The notes beneath the pieces were generated by a model. It was not told the DNA's origin and did not search any database. It saw nothing but the letters and a program-made list of their open reading frames with translations. The position numbers and the translations under genes were made by a program. A stretch of 64,000 nucleotides of DNA, from NCBI GenBank assembly GCA_009733575.1, contig ML769384.1, forward strand, positions 189,257-253,256, read 5' to 3'. This document shows positions 25,436 through 36,377 of the stretch, piece after piece; within the stretch, counting starts at the first letter, position 1; the number at the start of each line of letters is the position of its first letter. Source of the DNA: Gymnopus androsaceus JB14. Its lineage: Eukaryota; Basidiomycota; Agaricomycetes; Agaricales; Omphalotaceae.

Positions 25436-26203
25436 TCAAACTGCCTCGGTAGCTCTACTTTTCCACCAGCTTTTGCCGTAAGAAACCAGAATCTCATCGC
25501 CCTTGCATTCGAATTGTCAATATGCCTCACCAGTTTGGATGCTGTTGAGATCACCTTCTTAATGTCTTCGCCCAGAGCCCATATACCCATTCTTAGCTCT
25601 CCGGAATCGGCGCGGTAATCGATAAACACAGCGTTTGGCTTGCCTTTGATACCTCGATAGTCGTTAATGAACCGGGCTTCATTCCCCGTTGTACTTGCAT
25701 CAATTCCAACGCTTTCCCCGTTCTGAAAACGATGAAGGGAAAGATCGTAGTCAGATTCCAGACGTTCATCACAATGGAGTTCACCTAAACAGAACATCAG
25801 ACCCCGGTTCTTATTAGATAGCTGACAATTCACCAATGTAATCTAGTATATGCGCCTTTTGCGATAATTCCACTAAGCAAAGTCTCTCCTTAGAAAAAAA
25901 AACACGGGTACCTTTGCTAGTATTTTCTTGGATGCAAAAAGACCGAACTGATCTACAGCATCATAAGTGCCAGTCTACCTGGAGGAAAGACGACTGACTG
26001 CAAGCGGGATGAGAGATTTCAAGAATCGGCCGCGGGCGAATGGCAGAAATACGATTCGGGGAAAGTTGAGCGGGTATTTTGACATCTCCTTGAATGAAAC
26101 CCTTGGTCTCTAGTGATACCGAAGGATGGTAGGTATAAGATTGAATGTATCGGGTGTGTTTAGGCCAATAAGAAGGTTCAACAGCATTTTTGCGAGATTT
26201 CAT
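25436..26203 (-). CDS. Small SET-domain protein (putative lysine methyltransferase)
   Basis: Spliced product of roughly 190 residues made almost wholly of a SET domain. The pre-SET edge reads HPACNQFGLFASKKILAK, followed by AHILDYIGELH, then NEARFINDYRG (the N-x-x-x-F-I-N-H-like SAM-binding motif, with Asp-Tyr in place of His) and ELRMGIWALGEDIKKGDEILVSYGKSWW, where GDEILVSYG is the catalytic pseudoknot with its Tyr. The last intron must be removed to obtain GDEILVSYGKSWW; the unspliced frame gives an unrelated tail, and the real stop is at 25436. Relatives methylate lysines of histones or other proteins, but the substrate is unknown. I chose ATG 26203; in-frame codons upstream exist but would run into the first exon of CK2 alpha on the other strand. 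Confidence 0.78.
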
Positions 26204-26313
26204 GGCATAATAAGGTGAAAGAAAAGGCCAAATCAGATGGAAATGATGGAATTTCAACAAGTTGTTTGGCCGCGTTAGACTCTTGCTGCTTCCTCCCATC
26301 GTGCACGACGCAA

Positions 26314-27728
26314 ATGGGAAGATCGAAATCTGTTGCTCGGGTCTATGCAGACGTAAACTCACGACTTGGGCCATCCTGGCATGAATATGGTACTTGGATA
26401 ATTTGCCATCGTTTGCCTTGTTTTTTCTGACGCGTTCCCAGATAATCTCCAGGTTCAATGGGGTTCACAGGATCACTATGAAATTGTTCGTAAAGTTGGA
26501 AGAGGCAAATACTCAGAGGTGCGTCCCTGCATATGTATATATATCTTTGCTCTTGCTGAATTACCGCCTAGGTATTTGAAGGAGTAAATGTCGTTACGGA
26601 CGAAAAGTGTATCATCAAAGTACTTAAACCAGTCAAAAAGAAGAAGATCAAAAGGGAGATCAAGATTCTTCAGAACCTGGCCGGCGGTCCCAACGTCGTT
26701 GCTCTCTTGGATGTCGTACGGGACCCAGCATCCAAAATTCCAAGCCTCATCACCGAATATGTTCACAATGTTGACTTCAAGGCGCTGTACCCCAAATTCA
26801 CAGATATGGATGTCCGCTTCTACATGTTTGAGCTTCTAAAGGTGCGTCCGCGGATCCCTTTCAATACTGTTCACTAAACTTGTACAGGCTCTGGATTACT
26901 GTCACTCGAAAGGAATCATGCATAGAGACGTTAAACCTCACAATGTAATGATTGACCACGAACATCGAAAGGCATGTCTACCTACAACAATGCGACAATA
27001 CTCTTCATTAACCTTTATATCTCAGTTGCGGCTCATTGACTGGGGCCTGGCAGAATTTTACCATCCCAAGACGGAATACAACGTCCGCGTTGCATCTCGA
27101 TATTTCAAGGGGCCAGAACTTTTGGTCGATTTCCAGGAATACGACTATAGTCTAGATATGTGGAGCTACGGTTGCATGTTTGCTTCGATGGTACGCCGCG
27201 CTTGACTATCCTTTTTTTTCCCTTTCTCAACTCTCCTGCGTTGCATCAGATATTCCGCAAGGAGCCGTTCTTCCACGGACATGATAACTTTGACCAACTG
27301 GTCAAAATTACAAAAGTCCTTGGCACCGACGAGCTCTACGCATACATAGACAAGTACAATATCATCTTAGACTCTCATTATGATGAGCTCTTGCAAAGGT
27401 GGGTCATCCATCATCGTTTTTGCCTGCCTTGAGTTTTGATGGAACAAAAATACAGATATCCTAGAAAGCCTTGGACACGATTCATTACTTCTGAAAACCA
27501 GAGGTACATCTCCAACGAAGCAATCGATTTCCTCGACAAGCTGCTTCGTTACGATCATCAGGAGCGACTCACAGCCCAGGAGGCCCAAGGGCAACCTTAC
27601 TTTGGTGAGCTCGGACGTTAACACGTTGTGAATTAGCACCTGATCTTTCATCGTGTTCAGATCCAATTCGAACTACCACACCAGCAGTTATGGCAGACGG
27701 AGACAGTGATTCAGCATCGTCAGGATAA
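26314..27728 (+). CDS. CKA1: Casein kinase II catalytic subunit alpha
   Basis: A constitutive acidophilic Ser/Thr kinase of nucleus and cytoplasm with hundreds of substrates. Six or more exons give the usual length of about 340 residues. The N-terminus [33 protein letters not shown] is diagnostic. Other kinase features are the Gly loop [26 protein letters not shown] with the catalytic Lys and the CK2-specific basic cluster, [12 protein letters not shown] in place of DFG, and a [24 protein letters not shown] activation segment. The C-terminus ends in an acidic/Ser tail (GDSDSASSG). Introns lie after HEY, GKYSE, FELLK, DHEHRK, FASM, LLQR and YF. It is arranged head to head with the SET gene, only about 110 bp between start codons. 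The match to the family is full length and unbroken. Confidence 0.95.
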
Positions 27729-28312
27729 TCTTATGTGTTGTGTACTAATTGGTCCATCTGCTGTATTCCGTTTCGTTCGTAGACCCGGCTCGTATATCTT
27801 TGTTTTCTATTTCTATCATTTTTTCCCCTGCTGTGTGGCAAACAACCTAATGCGATTCACATGATAAAACCTCATCTTTGTAGCGCCGAGGAACATCCTG
27901 CAAAATGGCTTATCGTCGCTGATCTGGTCGAGATGACAGATGAACACACTGTTATTTTTCTCAATCTCTTAGTGTCCTGCTTATTATGGCTTGTCGAGTT
28001 GCATGTGCCCATGGTCGACCAAGGACGATTCCCTAATTAACAACGATACCTCGTGTGTCTATTGATACTAAACCTTCCCTTCTTCAAAACCCGCAGATTA
28101 CGCTTCATCTACCGTGGCACCGATAGTGTTTTCTTCAAATTCCGCATGGGATTCAATCAATTCTTACTGCTGGCTGGTACAATTTAGGTCAACTTGCCTT
28201 GTGTGTTGCGGTTCTGCGGGCAAGGAAGGTGTATTCATTAACTCCTTTGGCATTTCTAGCGGAGGGTCAGATATATAAGCTCTCCATGTTCTTCCGGGAG
28301 AGGTCAAGAACG
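27729..28312. other. Intergenic region between CK2 alpha and chitinase
   Basis: About 580 bp that should hold the CK2 alpha 3' trailer and the chitinase promoter. No gene is supported. A sequence resembling a TATA box (ATATATAAG near 28270) lies about 40 bp before the chitinase start. Confidence 0.45.
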
Positions 28313-31153
28313 ATGATGTCCCTCTTGGCAATTCTCGGGTTTGGTCTTCTTGGAGTTCATGGTTATAACGCTGCTGCCTATGATAATGTAGGTGATTTCC
28401 TTTGTCGTTTGGCTTCATTTTTTGAATGGTTTTCCATGCAGGTCGTGTCGTAAGCTCTTCCACAACCGATGTGTAACGCTTATTCCTTTGGCTTATCAAA
28501 CTACAGATACTGGGGACAGGTACATACCTGTAATCTGTCTTTCTTTCTCCGCATCTAAACACAAGTCTCCAGAATAGTTACGGAGCAACGCATACAGACG
28601 TTGTCAACTTCCAGCAACCCCTTGGATTCTACTGTGGGGTGAGCGTTAAAACTTCTACGCTATTTATGTTCCTCTCATACCTTGATTTATAGGATGATGC
28701 CGTCGATGTATTCCCAATTGCATTTTTGGATGACTTCTTTTCAACTGGAGGCTTACCTTCGTTGAATTTGGCTGTGAGGTTTATTTACTTGTAATGAAAT
28801 CCCTCGCTGAGATTGCTTCCGATATAGAATGTAATCCTAATTAGTCTATGTCTACCCCCGTCCTCTTATTCATTGTTACCCTCCAGACCTGTAACCCCAC
28901 GGATAACGCTACCTTTACGGGAACCCAGCTCCCAGATTGCTCCGCTTTGGCCTCCGATATTGAGACTTGTCAGGCCGCTGGAAAGCTCGTTACCATCAGC
29001 TTAGGTGAGAATTATCATATCATTACAGTGATAAGGAGCTAAATCAACTACATCTCATTGGCTAGGTGGAGCCAATGGTGAGAATGAACGATTTCGATAA
29101 CGCCAAATTTTTCAATATTATGGTTTTGCAGGCGGTGTGGGCTTTACAGACGATACGGAAGCTACGACTTTTGCACAGACCATATGGAATTTGTTCCTGG
29201 GCGGTAGTAGGTGAGTAATATCGACTGCTTGTGTTTTTTTGTTATTTTTTTTTACTAAAATGTTTCTTAGCACGACGAGACCCTTTGGCGCCGCTGTTCT
29301 GGATGGGTTCGTCTTTCAGGCAGAGTTTCACCGGATTGCTTATTCATCTTTCCGCAGAGTGGACCTTGACATCGAGCAAGGAGGGAGCACAGGATATGCT
29401 GCCTTTGTGACTGAGATACGTTCTCTTTCCGCCGGAGCGAGCAAGCCGTGAGTCTGATGAGCCGTTGCCTTTGACTCCATTTTATCTCAATTCCTTTGCA
29501 GATACTATATTACTGGAGCTCCTCAGTGTACGCTGCAATCTTTGTATGAATATGTTTTTGTCAGCTGATATCTTGAGTACAGGCGTGTTCCCTGACGCCA
29601 GTCTGGGATCAGTCATCGATGCGGTCGGTTTCGACGCCATATATGGTATGTTTATCTTTGTCTTTTCTGGCATGCGAGATAATGAGAAACGGCGTCCTTC
29701 ATTCCAGTTCAGGTATGTATCTTTTATAGATGTGGCCGCTCGTATGCGCTAATGAACCAACGAATAGTTCTATAATAATCAATGTGGGATTCCTAATTTC
29801 AACACTACAGTAGGTCTCCTGTATCACATTGATGTTTTTGAAAGCTCATAGTTGAAATATAGGCATGGAACTTTGGTGTTTGGTAAATATTGCGTAGAGT
29901 TCAAGTTCAGAAATGCTGATCATCTCGTAGGGATAACTGGGCCAGAACTACGAGTCCTAATCCTAATGTCAAAGTTTTCCTGGGCGCACCAGCTGCGCTT
30001 CTTGCCGCAGGCAGTGGATATGTGGATCCAGACACGCTTTCTACCTACGCCATTAAGATGCGCAACAGCTTCCCTTCGTTCGGTGGTGTGATGCTTTGGT
30101 AAATAGTTTGAATTCTTGTTCAACGATAGCATGCTAATCTATTCTTTTACAGGGATGAGGTGCGTGGATATCCAAACCTCCTTGAATTACTGTTAATTCT
30201 CTTGTGCAGAGCCAGGCATATGGTAAGCCAAGTGTCGTTGTATATGTAGTATATTCGAGCTTACTATTTTGCGTATCCTTCAGTAAATGATCGATATGAT
30301 TTAGCAATCAAGAACGCTCTCGTCGCCGCTGGAGCAACTGGCTTCACATTTCCTCCTTGTACGGCTCCAGAATTTGTCCCAGGGACTGCTTATACTGGTG
30401 GAGAAACTGTTTCTTTCGGCGGGTCAGTAAATTGTTCACCGTGTATTTCGCTTCTGACATCTCTTATCCAGATATATCTTCGAGGTGCCGCCTGAGTTGC
30501 TCCCTTTAGCATTTTGTACCTGTTCTCACCTTTGCTTCATAGGCGAAATTCTTCGCTACCGACACTCCAAGGTTGGTTGGTTATATTTCTGGAAAGCTTT
30601 GCGTCGACTAATTCATTCATCGTTGAAAGTAACGACCCCAATGGGGACTGGTCTGCGAGTACGTCGTTGTCTAGAGAGCCTATCCGAAGGATATTGACAT
30701 TCTGTGTAGTCAGCGCATGTGGTGGACCCAGTGTTCCACCCTCAAGCACAACTAGCACAACCTTGTCCTCAACGTCGACCACTTCTACCACTAAAACTAG
30801 TACCACTGTAACTTCAACCACAAGCTCAGCCTCATCTTCGCCCACCTCTGGTGCTTGCGCAGGGATTGCCGCATGGAGTAACCTTCTGGCCTATGTAGGC
30901 GGATCTCAGGTTACATTCGAGTGAGTTTTTAACTGGCACTTTGCTCAGATTCACAGAAACTGACATATGTTTTCTAGGGGAGATTTGTGGACCTCACTGT
31001 TTTGGTCCGAGGCTTCGGTCCCTGGAGGTCAGTTGGGCGTCATGTACTGGTTTTTTGATACTCATTCTCTTTCAAGGCACCTCTGGAGTTTGGGTGAATG
31101 ATGGTCCTTGTACAACCACACGTAGAAGCGTGAACTCTCGCTTTTTCCTGTAG
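28313..31153 (+). CDS. Secreted GH18 endochitinase (class III) with chitin-binding modules
   Basis: The product begins with a signal peptide (MMSLLAILGFGLLGVHG), then the class III chitinase start VVSYWGQNSYGATHTDVVNFQQPLGFYCG. The catalytic DxxDxDxE motif reads LDGVDLDIEQGG near 29300-29385, split by an intron, so cleavage of internal beta-1,4 bonds in chitin is expected. VGFDAIYVQFYNNQCGIPNF and GGVMLWDESQAY complete the barrel. After it come a CBM5/12-like module (PGTAYTGGETVSFGGYIW), a Ser/Thr-rich linker near 30740-30850 and a second CBM5/12-like module (GACAGIAAWSNLLAYVGG... to SGVWVNDGPC). The role is wall remodelling or chitin use. The N-terminal region contains two tiny exons of 8 nt (28442-28449) and 13 nt (28507-28519) between introns of 53-57 nt, without which the VVSYWGQ strand is lost. 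Confidence 0.9.
28442..28519 (+). other. Two consecutive micro-exons (8 nt and 13 nt) in the chitinase
   Basis: Exon 28442-28449 (GTCGTGTC) and exon 28507-28519 (ATACTGGGGACAG) are flanked by clean GT...AG introns 28388-28441, 28450-28506 and 28520-28572. Joined they encode the conserved N-V-V-S-Y-W-G-Q strand of class III chitinases, which fixes all three junctions. Confidence 0.85.
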
Positions 31154-32042
31154 ATCTCATGGGCATACCTAGAGATTATCTTTATTTCTCGGGATTATGG
31201 CAGAATGACATGAACATTTTTACGACGATTTAAATCAAATCTTGACTTCCAACAAGCCTTAAGTATATTCAAATCGTTGAATGGTGTTCTGCTGCTTAGG
31301 TGAGAAAGTTTCCGAATTCCTGTCCTACCTCATGATTCTCGAGACACACCAGATGCTCTGAAATAGGCACCGTGTAATACTAATAGACTTAATGTCTGGG
31401 AAGATACTACTTCGGTGAAGCATCAAATTCGATTTTTACGAAGGACAACATCTCAACGTGGCCTTCAGCGTGGCCTTGAACCTTCTTTCATAGATCGGGG
31501 GGAAGCTCATGGAGCCCATAGTAGTGGATCTAGATAGATAGAACTTTAGAAGGTTTTTGGTTCTCTACTATAAGTCGCTTGGAAGACAATTTTGAGCGTG
31601 TTGATTTAAATAAGACTCGTCAAAACTCGGAACGGTTTCCTTCGAAGCTCAAGTTGTTCCACGAATGGAGCTCAAGGGAGAAAATCAGTTCTTCGAATTC
31701 CGAGGCGTGCTTCGGGGAAGAAGGGAAAGATGGTACGCGAGCTATTTGCAACTGGTAAATTTCGGAGAGCAAGTACTTATAGTGAGGATGTATACTTACT
31801 CGGTAATATTAGGCTTCAGTCAAATATTTACTTACCGAACCGGGTCGATGGCGAGCACATATTCGGAAGTGCACATACGATATGTGCGCACGCCAGTAGA
31901 TGATAAAATAATTGTTCTTTTATGTAAATAAACCATGATCCCAGGAAGTACTGTAAAAGGATCACAGAATACTAAATAGAATAGATTACATAGAATAGAT
32001 TACATGGCGATGGGGCTTTTACAGAAAAGCCCGACAAGCGAC
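31154..32042. other. Intergenic region between convergent genes
   Basis: About 890 bp. A short direct repeat (ATAGAATAGATTACAT, twice, about 31978-32004) sits near its end. Otherwise nothing is recognised; the frames here have no domain signal. Confidence 0.4.
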
Positions 32043-33737
32043 CTAAGTCGCTTTCAACGGAGAATTTCTTTTACTCCGTACTCGCCTGTTCGTTTGGCGA
32101 TCTTTTGTATTATTTTGAGATGGACCCAACGACAAAGCAGTCTGCGCCACTGTCGCTTTCGATTGTACTTCAGGCGGCCGATCGATTTTCATGGCCGTAG
32201 TAATGCCATTCATATCTGACTTGGTCGCGCTGGGACGGAATGCGGTCTGTTTTGCGAAATTTGGAGCGGTTGGCCTTGATGTGTTGGGTCCGAGGGATTT
32301 TGTCGGTCTGGGAGGAGGTCGATTGCTCTGCGACGGGGGATGAATTGGAGGACGAGACACCTTGGAATGTGGGGCGCTCTCCTTCCCATTCTGAGGGCCC
32401 TTTGTCTCCGCATTCGAATGAGCGCCCACACTCTGGCCCTCTCTCTCTTCCGCCTGATTTCCCGTTCTCCTCTTTTGTCTCGCTATCCTGGCTGCTTCCT
32501 TTTCTTCGGGAGTTTTTCTCGGTCGCATCGGACCCGGATTATACTCCGGGTTGGACTCAGTCCACGGAACGAGACCGAAAGGTTGATCTGTTCCTATACC
32601 TTGTAGGTGCATAGCTATTTCGTCTCCAACAGAATAAAAGACTGTAGGAAAAGAATCTCCATGGTCAGACCGAGGGTGATCTGAATCGTCCATTAGTTCG
32701 CCAGGTAAAGTGCGCATGCTATCTCCACAGCAGTGATATAGAGTGCCTCGAATACAGTCAAAGGCATAAAACCTCCTCCGTGGTCTCTGAGTCGGCTCCA
32801 GCAAGTTGAAAAGCTTAACCAGGTGGGCATAGACAATGTACCCCGCGTAAGCGTCAAGAGCGGCATCTAGAAAGTGAAAATGAGATCGATACCATTCATA
32901 TCCAACATATGAGTGTACGTACAAGTAAGTTGCGCTTGAGTCAATACTGCCTCCCAATTGCTTCGAGTAATCTTCCCTTTGGTCAGAACGATGCCCGTGT
33001 ACATTTCGGTCAAGCGGGCTAGACCAACGGGCGCTGAATAGGGGCCTCGGAATAAACGGTGTATGTGTGGCCCCAGGAAAGCCTCAGATTTATAGTGTTC
33101 TTCTGGAAAGTCTGTAATCTGGGGCAAAGATTGAGATGAGGGGTCCGGAATGACGGCGGATTCTGGCGGCAGAGGAACATCTGCATATCTATCTAGGCGC
33201 TCCGCGAACAAGCCAGAATCCACACATTTTACAAAGAGAGATAAATCGACCACAGTATTGAGATGTATTCCCAAAGTCTTTCCATAACTTTTTGGCGTCA
33301 TCTAATCTGCCTCGTAAGCTAAAAATCAACCGAGCACACCTAAAACACGTACTTTGTATCCCGACACCAACCTTGACAATCCTTGGGTTCTCCAAAATTT
33401 CTACCAGACCATCTGGTAGGACATTCATCCATCTGACATGGATAACATAGGATACTGTTTGATACGCGATTTGGATTACCGCGATGGGATTTTCGGCGGC
33501 CCCAGAAATGTAAGTAGGACGCCATTCAAGATCGAATCCTTGACAAACAAGTCAGTGGGATATCCATCACTTTTCTGAACGAAGCTCACCTATGTGAGGA
33601 GGAGAATGGGTTGCTGGAAAACAAAAGGACTGGTAAGCGGCTTCATTCAGTCCATTTGCCAATTTTCGAAGAGATATTGACGCATGAGGCTCGCTATTCA
33701 AGTAATAAGGAGTCATCAAAGGCTCTGGGGAGGACAT
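32043..33737 (-). CDS. WRN-type 3'-5' exonuclease domain protein
   Basis: A DEDDy-family exonuclease of the Werner exonuclease/RNase D group. Motif ExoI is GFDLEWRPTY (Asp-x-Glu), followed by AENPIAVIQIAYQTVSYVIHV and ILENPRIVKVGVGIQ...DDAKKLWKDFG (ExoII region, Asp-Asp). ExoIII is LTYAALDAYAGYIVYAHLV, with the Tyr-x-x-x-Asp of the DEDDy type. An insert of about 60 residues (DVPLPPESAV...GPYSAPVGLARL) separates ExoII from ExoIII, as in many fungal members. The C-terminal ~190 residues are a basic, Pro-rich disordered tail without a helicase domain. It probably trims 3' ends of DNA or structured nucleic acids. ATG 33737 is the first good start in frame; an upstream exon cannot be excluded. Confidence 0.82.
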
Positions 33738-34844
33738 GGGGGTTATTGATAGAACTGCAAGGCGTGAGGGAGTGTTTTTGACTTGTGATCGTGATCGCGC
33801 AATGCTGTGAAGTCTAACATTTCTGTAGTTCCTCTTGACAATGACAGTGGGCCTTGAGTTTAAGTTTGAGCTTGAGCAACTGATAGAGAGTAGTCCAGCG
33901 AGGAACAAGCTGAGAATTGCGACAAGTATTGGTTACCCGGTACGGGATCCGGCGCCAGGCTGATATCACCTCTTCCGAACCGTCATCCTGTCGCGAGGTC
34001 AACACGTCAGCGCATCAGCGCTTTTAATCTCTCTTAATATCTTCAAACTGAAGCCTGAGCGCTGAGCCTTTAGTCTGGTACATACCCAAGACGTGCTCAG
34101 TACTAGGCTAACTTCTAGTCAAGCATTGGTCTATACTTGGACGCAGAGCCTCCCTTTGGTGGATGATAAAGTGTTATATAAATGAGGTTAAATCACACAA
34201 TCTTTCCAATTTTATCATTTGGCCAAAATGGAGCGACATGATGAACGAGCCGTCTTCTCGGTACTCAGCGCTGCACCGCAGTGTTTTATTCCAGTCATAG
34301 CGACTACAGTGGCGATTTCTCCCTCACACGTAGCACTAGAAACGCACACGACTACTTACTTCAAAAGTAGCGGCTAACCGTGCCGATTCTTTTCTTGGGA
34401 CAGTTCGGGAAGAAGTGGAGCCTGAAGGCTGAAGGATATACATAGACGAAACTTTTGGAGGACGTCGCACCCTGGATTCAGAATCGTTGCGTGCATCCAG
34501 ATCCGCAGAGAGGAATCCATGCATCCTCATTTGACCATTTGACCCAGGCGTGGCTGGCATGGGCCTCAAGTCAAACTATAGTTTTGGATTTGCTTGGACT
34601 TTGCTTGGCTGCCCAGCCTATTGTCGTGGCGGAGTCTTGGTATTCTTAGCATTTGGCCCTTAGTACAGATTCCTTACTATAAATACCTATAAATACCTGC
34701 TTGATAATTTTATTAAAAATAGTGAAGGTCTTGGCAAAAGTCTTGGCGTACTTATTTTCAGATCAGTGTCCTTCATAAAAGCGATACAAAAAGCCAGCCG
34801 TCGCTCCCTCACTCCTCCTGCAACTTTCGACTTTTTTTGCCCAA
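33738..34844. other. Intergenic region, about 1.1 kb
   Basis: Between two divergent genes. A TATA-like TATATAAATG near 34173 is followed by an ATG at 34228 that opens a frame of only about 50 codons with no known motif; I do not call it. The rest shows no feature. Confidence 0.4.
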
Positions 34845-35416
34845 ATGTCCTTTGACAAAACCGAGATTCTTCGTGAAGCTTTACGCACATTGGACCAGGT
34901 GACTATATGCATTCTACATAGAGGACGATCACGTGTCTAATTCTGCTCTAGCCTCCACCCCCGACGCTGCATGACATACTTCAGGCGTACAGGACCAAGG
35001 GGGACGGCGACAGAGAATTACTTCTTGCCATGCTAAATGCAAAACGCTCCGAAGATTCTCGTCTGGCTGAGAGTTATGGACTGCATAGATCCATCCTGGA
35101 TACGATTAACCAGGAGCAGTCTTCAGTGTACCCACATCACCATCGACTTCCTGCTCTCACGTCCGCCCTTCATCATCCTTCCGGGGAATCATATCCAAAT
35201 AAGCGGCGCTCTCACTCTCCGCCGCATCGTTTTAGCCCATATACACGTTCACCCCCCACTCCACCATCCTCTGACTCCTCTGACCCGAGTTTCTCACCAA
35301 AGTCCAACTCAGTCCCAATAGCATCTATGCTATGTGGAAGTAAACGAGCTTCCTCTCCGCTCACAAGAAGGCAGATGATTCATTCGGACTACATATCATT
35401 ATTCTTGCTGTCGTAG
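34845..35416 (+). CDS. Small hypothetical protein, Ser/Pro-rich
   Basis: Two exons (34845-34898 and 34952-35416) joined by a 53-nt intron encode 172 residues. The first ~60 residues look helical (MSFDKTEILREALRTLDQ, then PPPPTLHDILQAYRTKGDGDRELLLAMLNAKRSEDSRLAES). The remainder is a His/Ser/Pro-rich disordered region (PHHHRLPALTSALHHPSGES, then KRRSHSPPHRF and TRSPPTPPSSDSSDPS). A basic KRRSHS patch could be a nuclear signal. No family is recognised. The clean intron, CT-rich leader and in-phase exons support a real gene. It may be a small nuclear regulator, but that is a guess. Confidence 0.6.
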
Positions 35417-36377
35417 GGGTTTTGTTTCTTGGGACTAGGTCAATGCTTGTGTTGTCACTACTCTATGTCTACTACAGCCACATATTATTACTTTACTGCT
35501 TTTGTATATCGCCTCATTTGCTGTCTTGCTTGCACCTTCTTGCACCTGCATTCTATTTGTACATCAATCAAATCAAATCTTGTAGACATGTGTACAACTG
35601 TCTCACTATCCCTCCTGAGTCCTGTTCGTCGTTCGCTATATTAAGGATATGGGGTTGACATGGTCAAGTCTTGGTAGGCACATTCCTTGTCCAATAATAA
35701 ATTGACGCTCGAAACTTTCTCGGGACCGCCGGAGTTTTCTTACAGCTTGGGATCCAGACTCCAAAAGCCAAGGCTGACCTTGGCACCCAGGCGGACATAC
35801 CTAATCTAGTGCACTCTATATGTCAAAGCCGTGTTTCACCGTGCGGTGTATACATACTGTACTGAGGTTAAGCGGTAAAGCGCCAAGATGAACGCGAAAC
35901 CCGAAAAGAAACCCGTAAATCAATGATTTCGGTGGCTTTGCCAAGTATGAAAGAACGCTCGATAATGGGCTTTGCTCGAGGGTTTATCGGGGGTGTACTC
36001 GTCTCAGTGTAATACGCGAAAAATGAGCAAGAACTTACATATTTACTTAGTACCAAACCGAGATTAAACCGGGCAGCGAAAAAGTCGTTGTATGCTTGGA
36101 ATTAGCCAAGTAAGCGGATCTCGCAATAATTCATTCGCATCCGGAGTTTCGTCTAGCACTAGTATTGAGCTTTCTTAGAGCGACGAGGGGGGACGATGGT
36201 CGCGCGGAGATTTCATCCCCTGTAGCGGATCCGGAGCAGCGTAGGAGTCTCTCTGTACTAATTTCAGAGAGTTACGCAGATTCAAAGTATTAGGAGCACA
36301 ATCAACACGCATTTCTGCAAATACCAGTACATTAAAGTTACAATGAATATATAAAACTCCGAGTCACTCCTACTAAG
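35417..36377. other. Intergenic region between convergent genes
   Basis: About 960 bp. It contains a 14-bp palindrome ACTTAGTACTAAGT that overlaps the 3' end of the sulfate permease gene (about 36380-36393). No gene is supported. Confidence 0.4.

Noticed and set aside
25399..25836. SET frame running to a stop at 25399 with tail ...FVLQTASVR
   Set aside because: It reads through an intron; the spliced form gives GDEILVSYGKSWW, the conserved end of SET domains, with the stop at 25436.
4686..31153. A co-regulated secondary-metabolite cluster around the MFS transporter
   Set aside because: Neighbours are choline kinase, Mdj1, SET and CK2 alpha; no polyketide synthase, NRPS, terpene cyclase or P450 is present.
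34228..34380. Short frame of about 50 codons after a TATA-like box
   Set aside because: Too short, no motif, and no intron or homologous pattern to support it.
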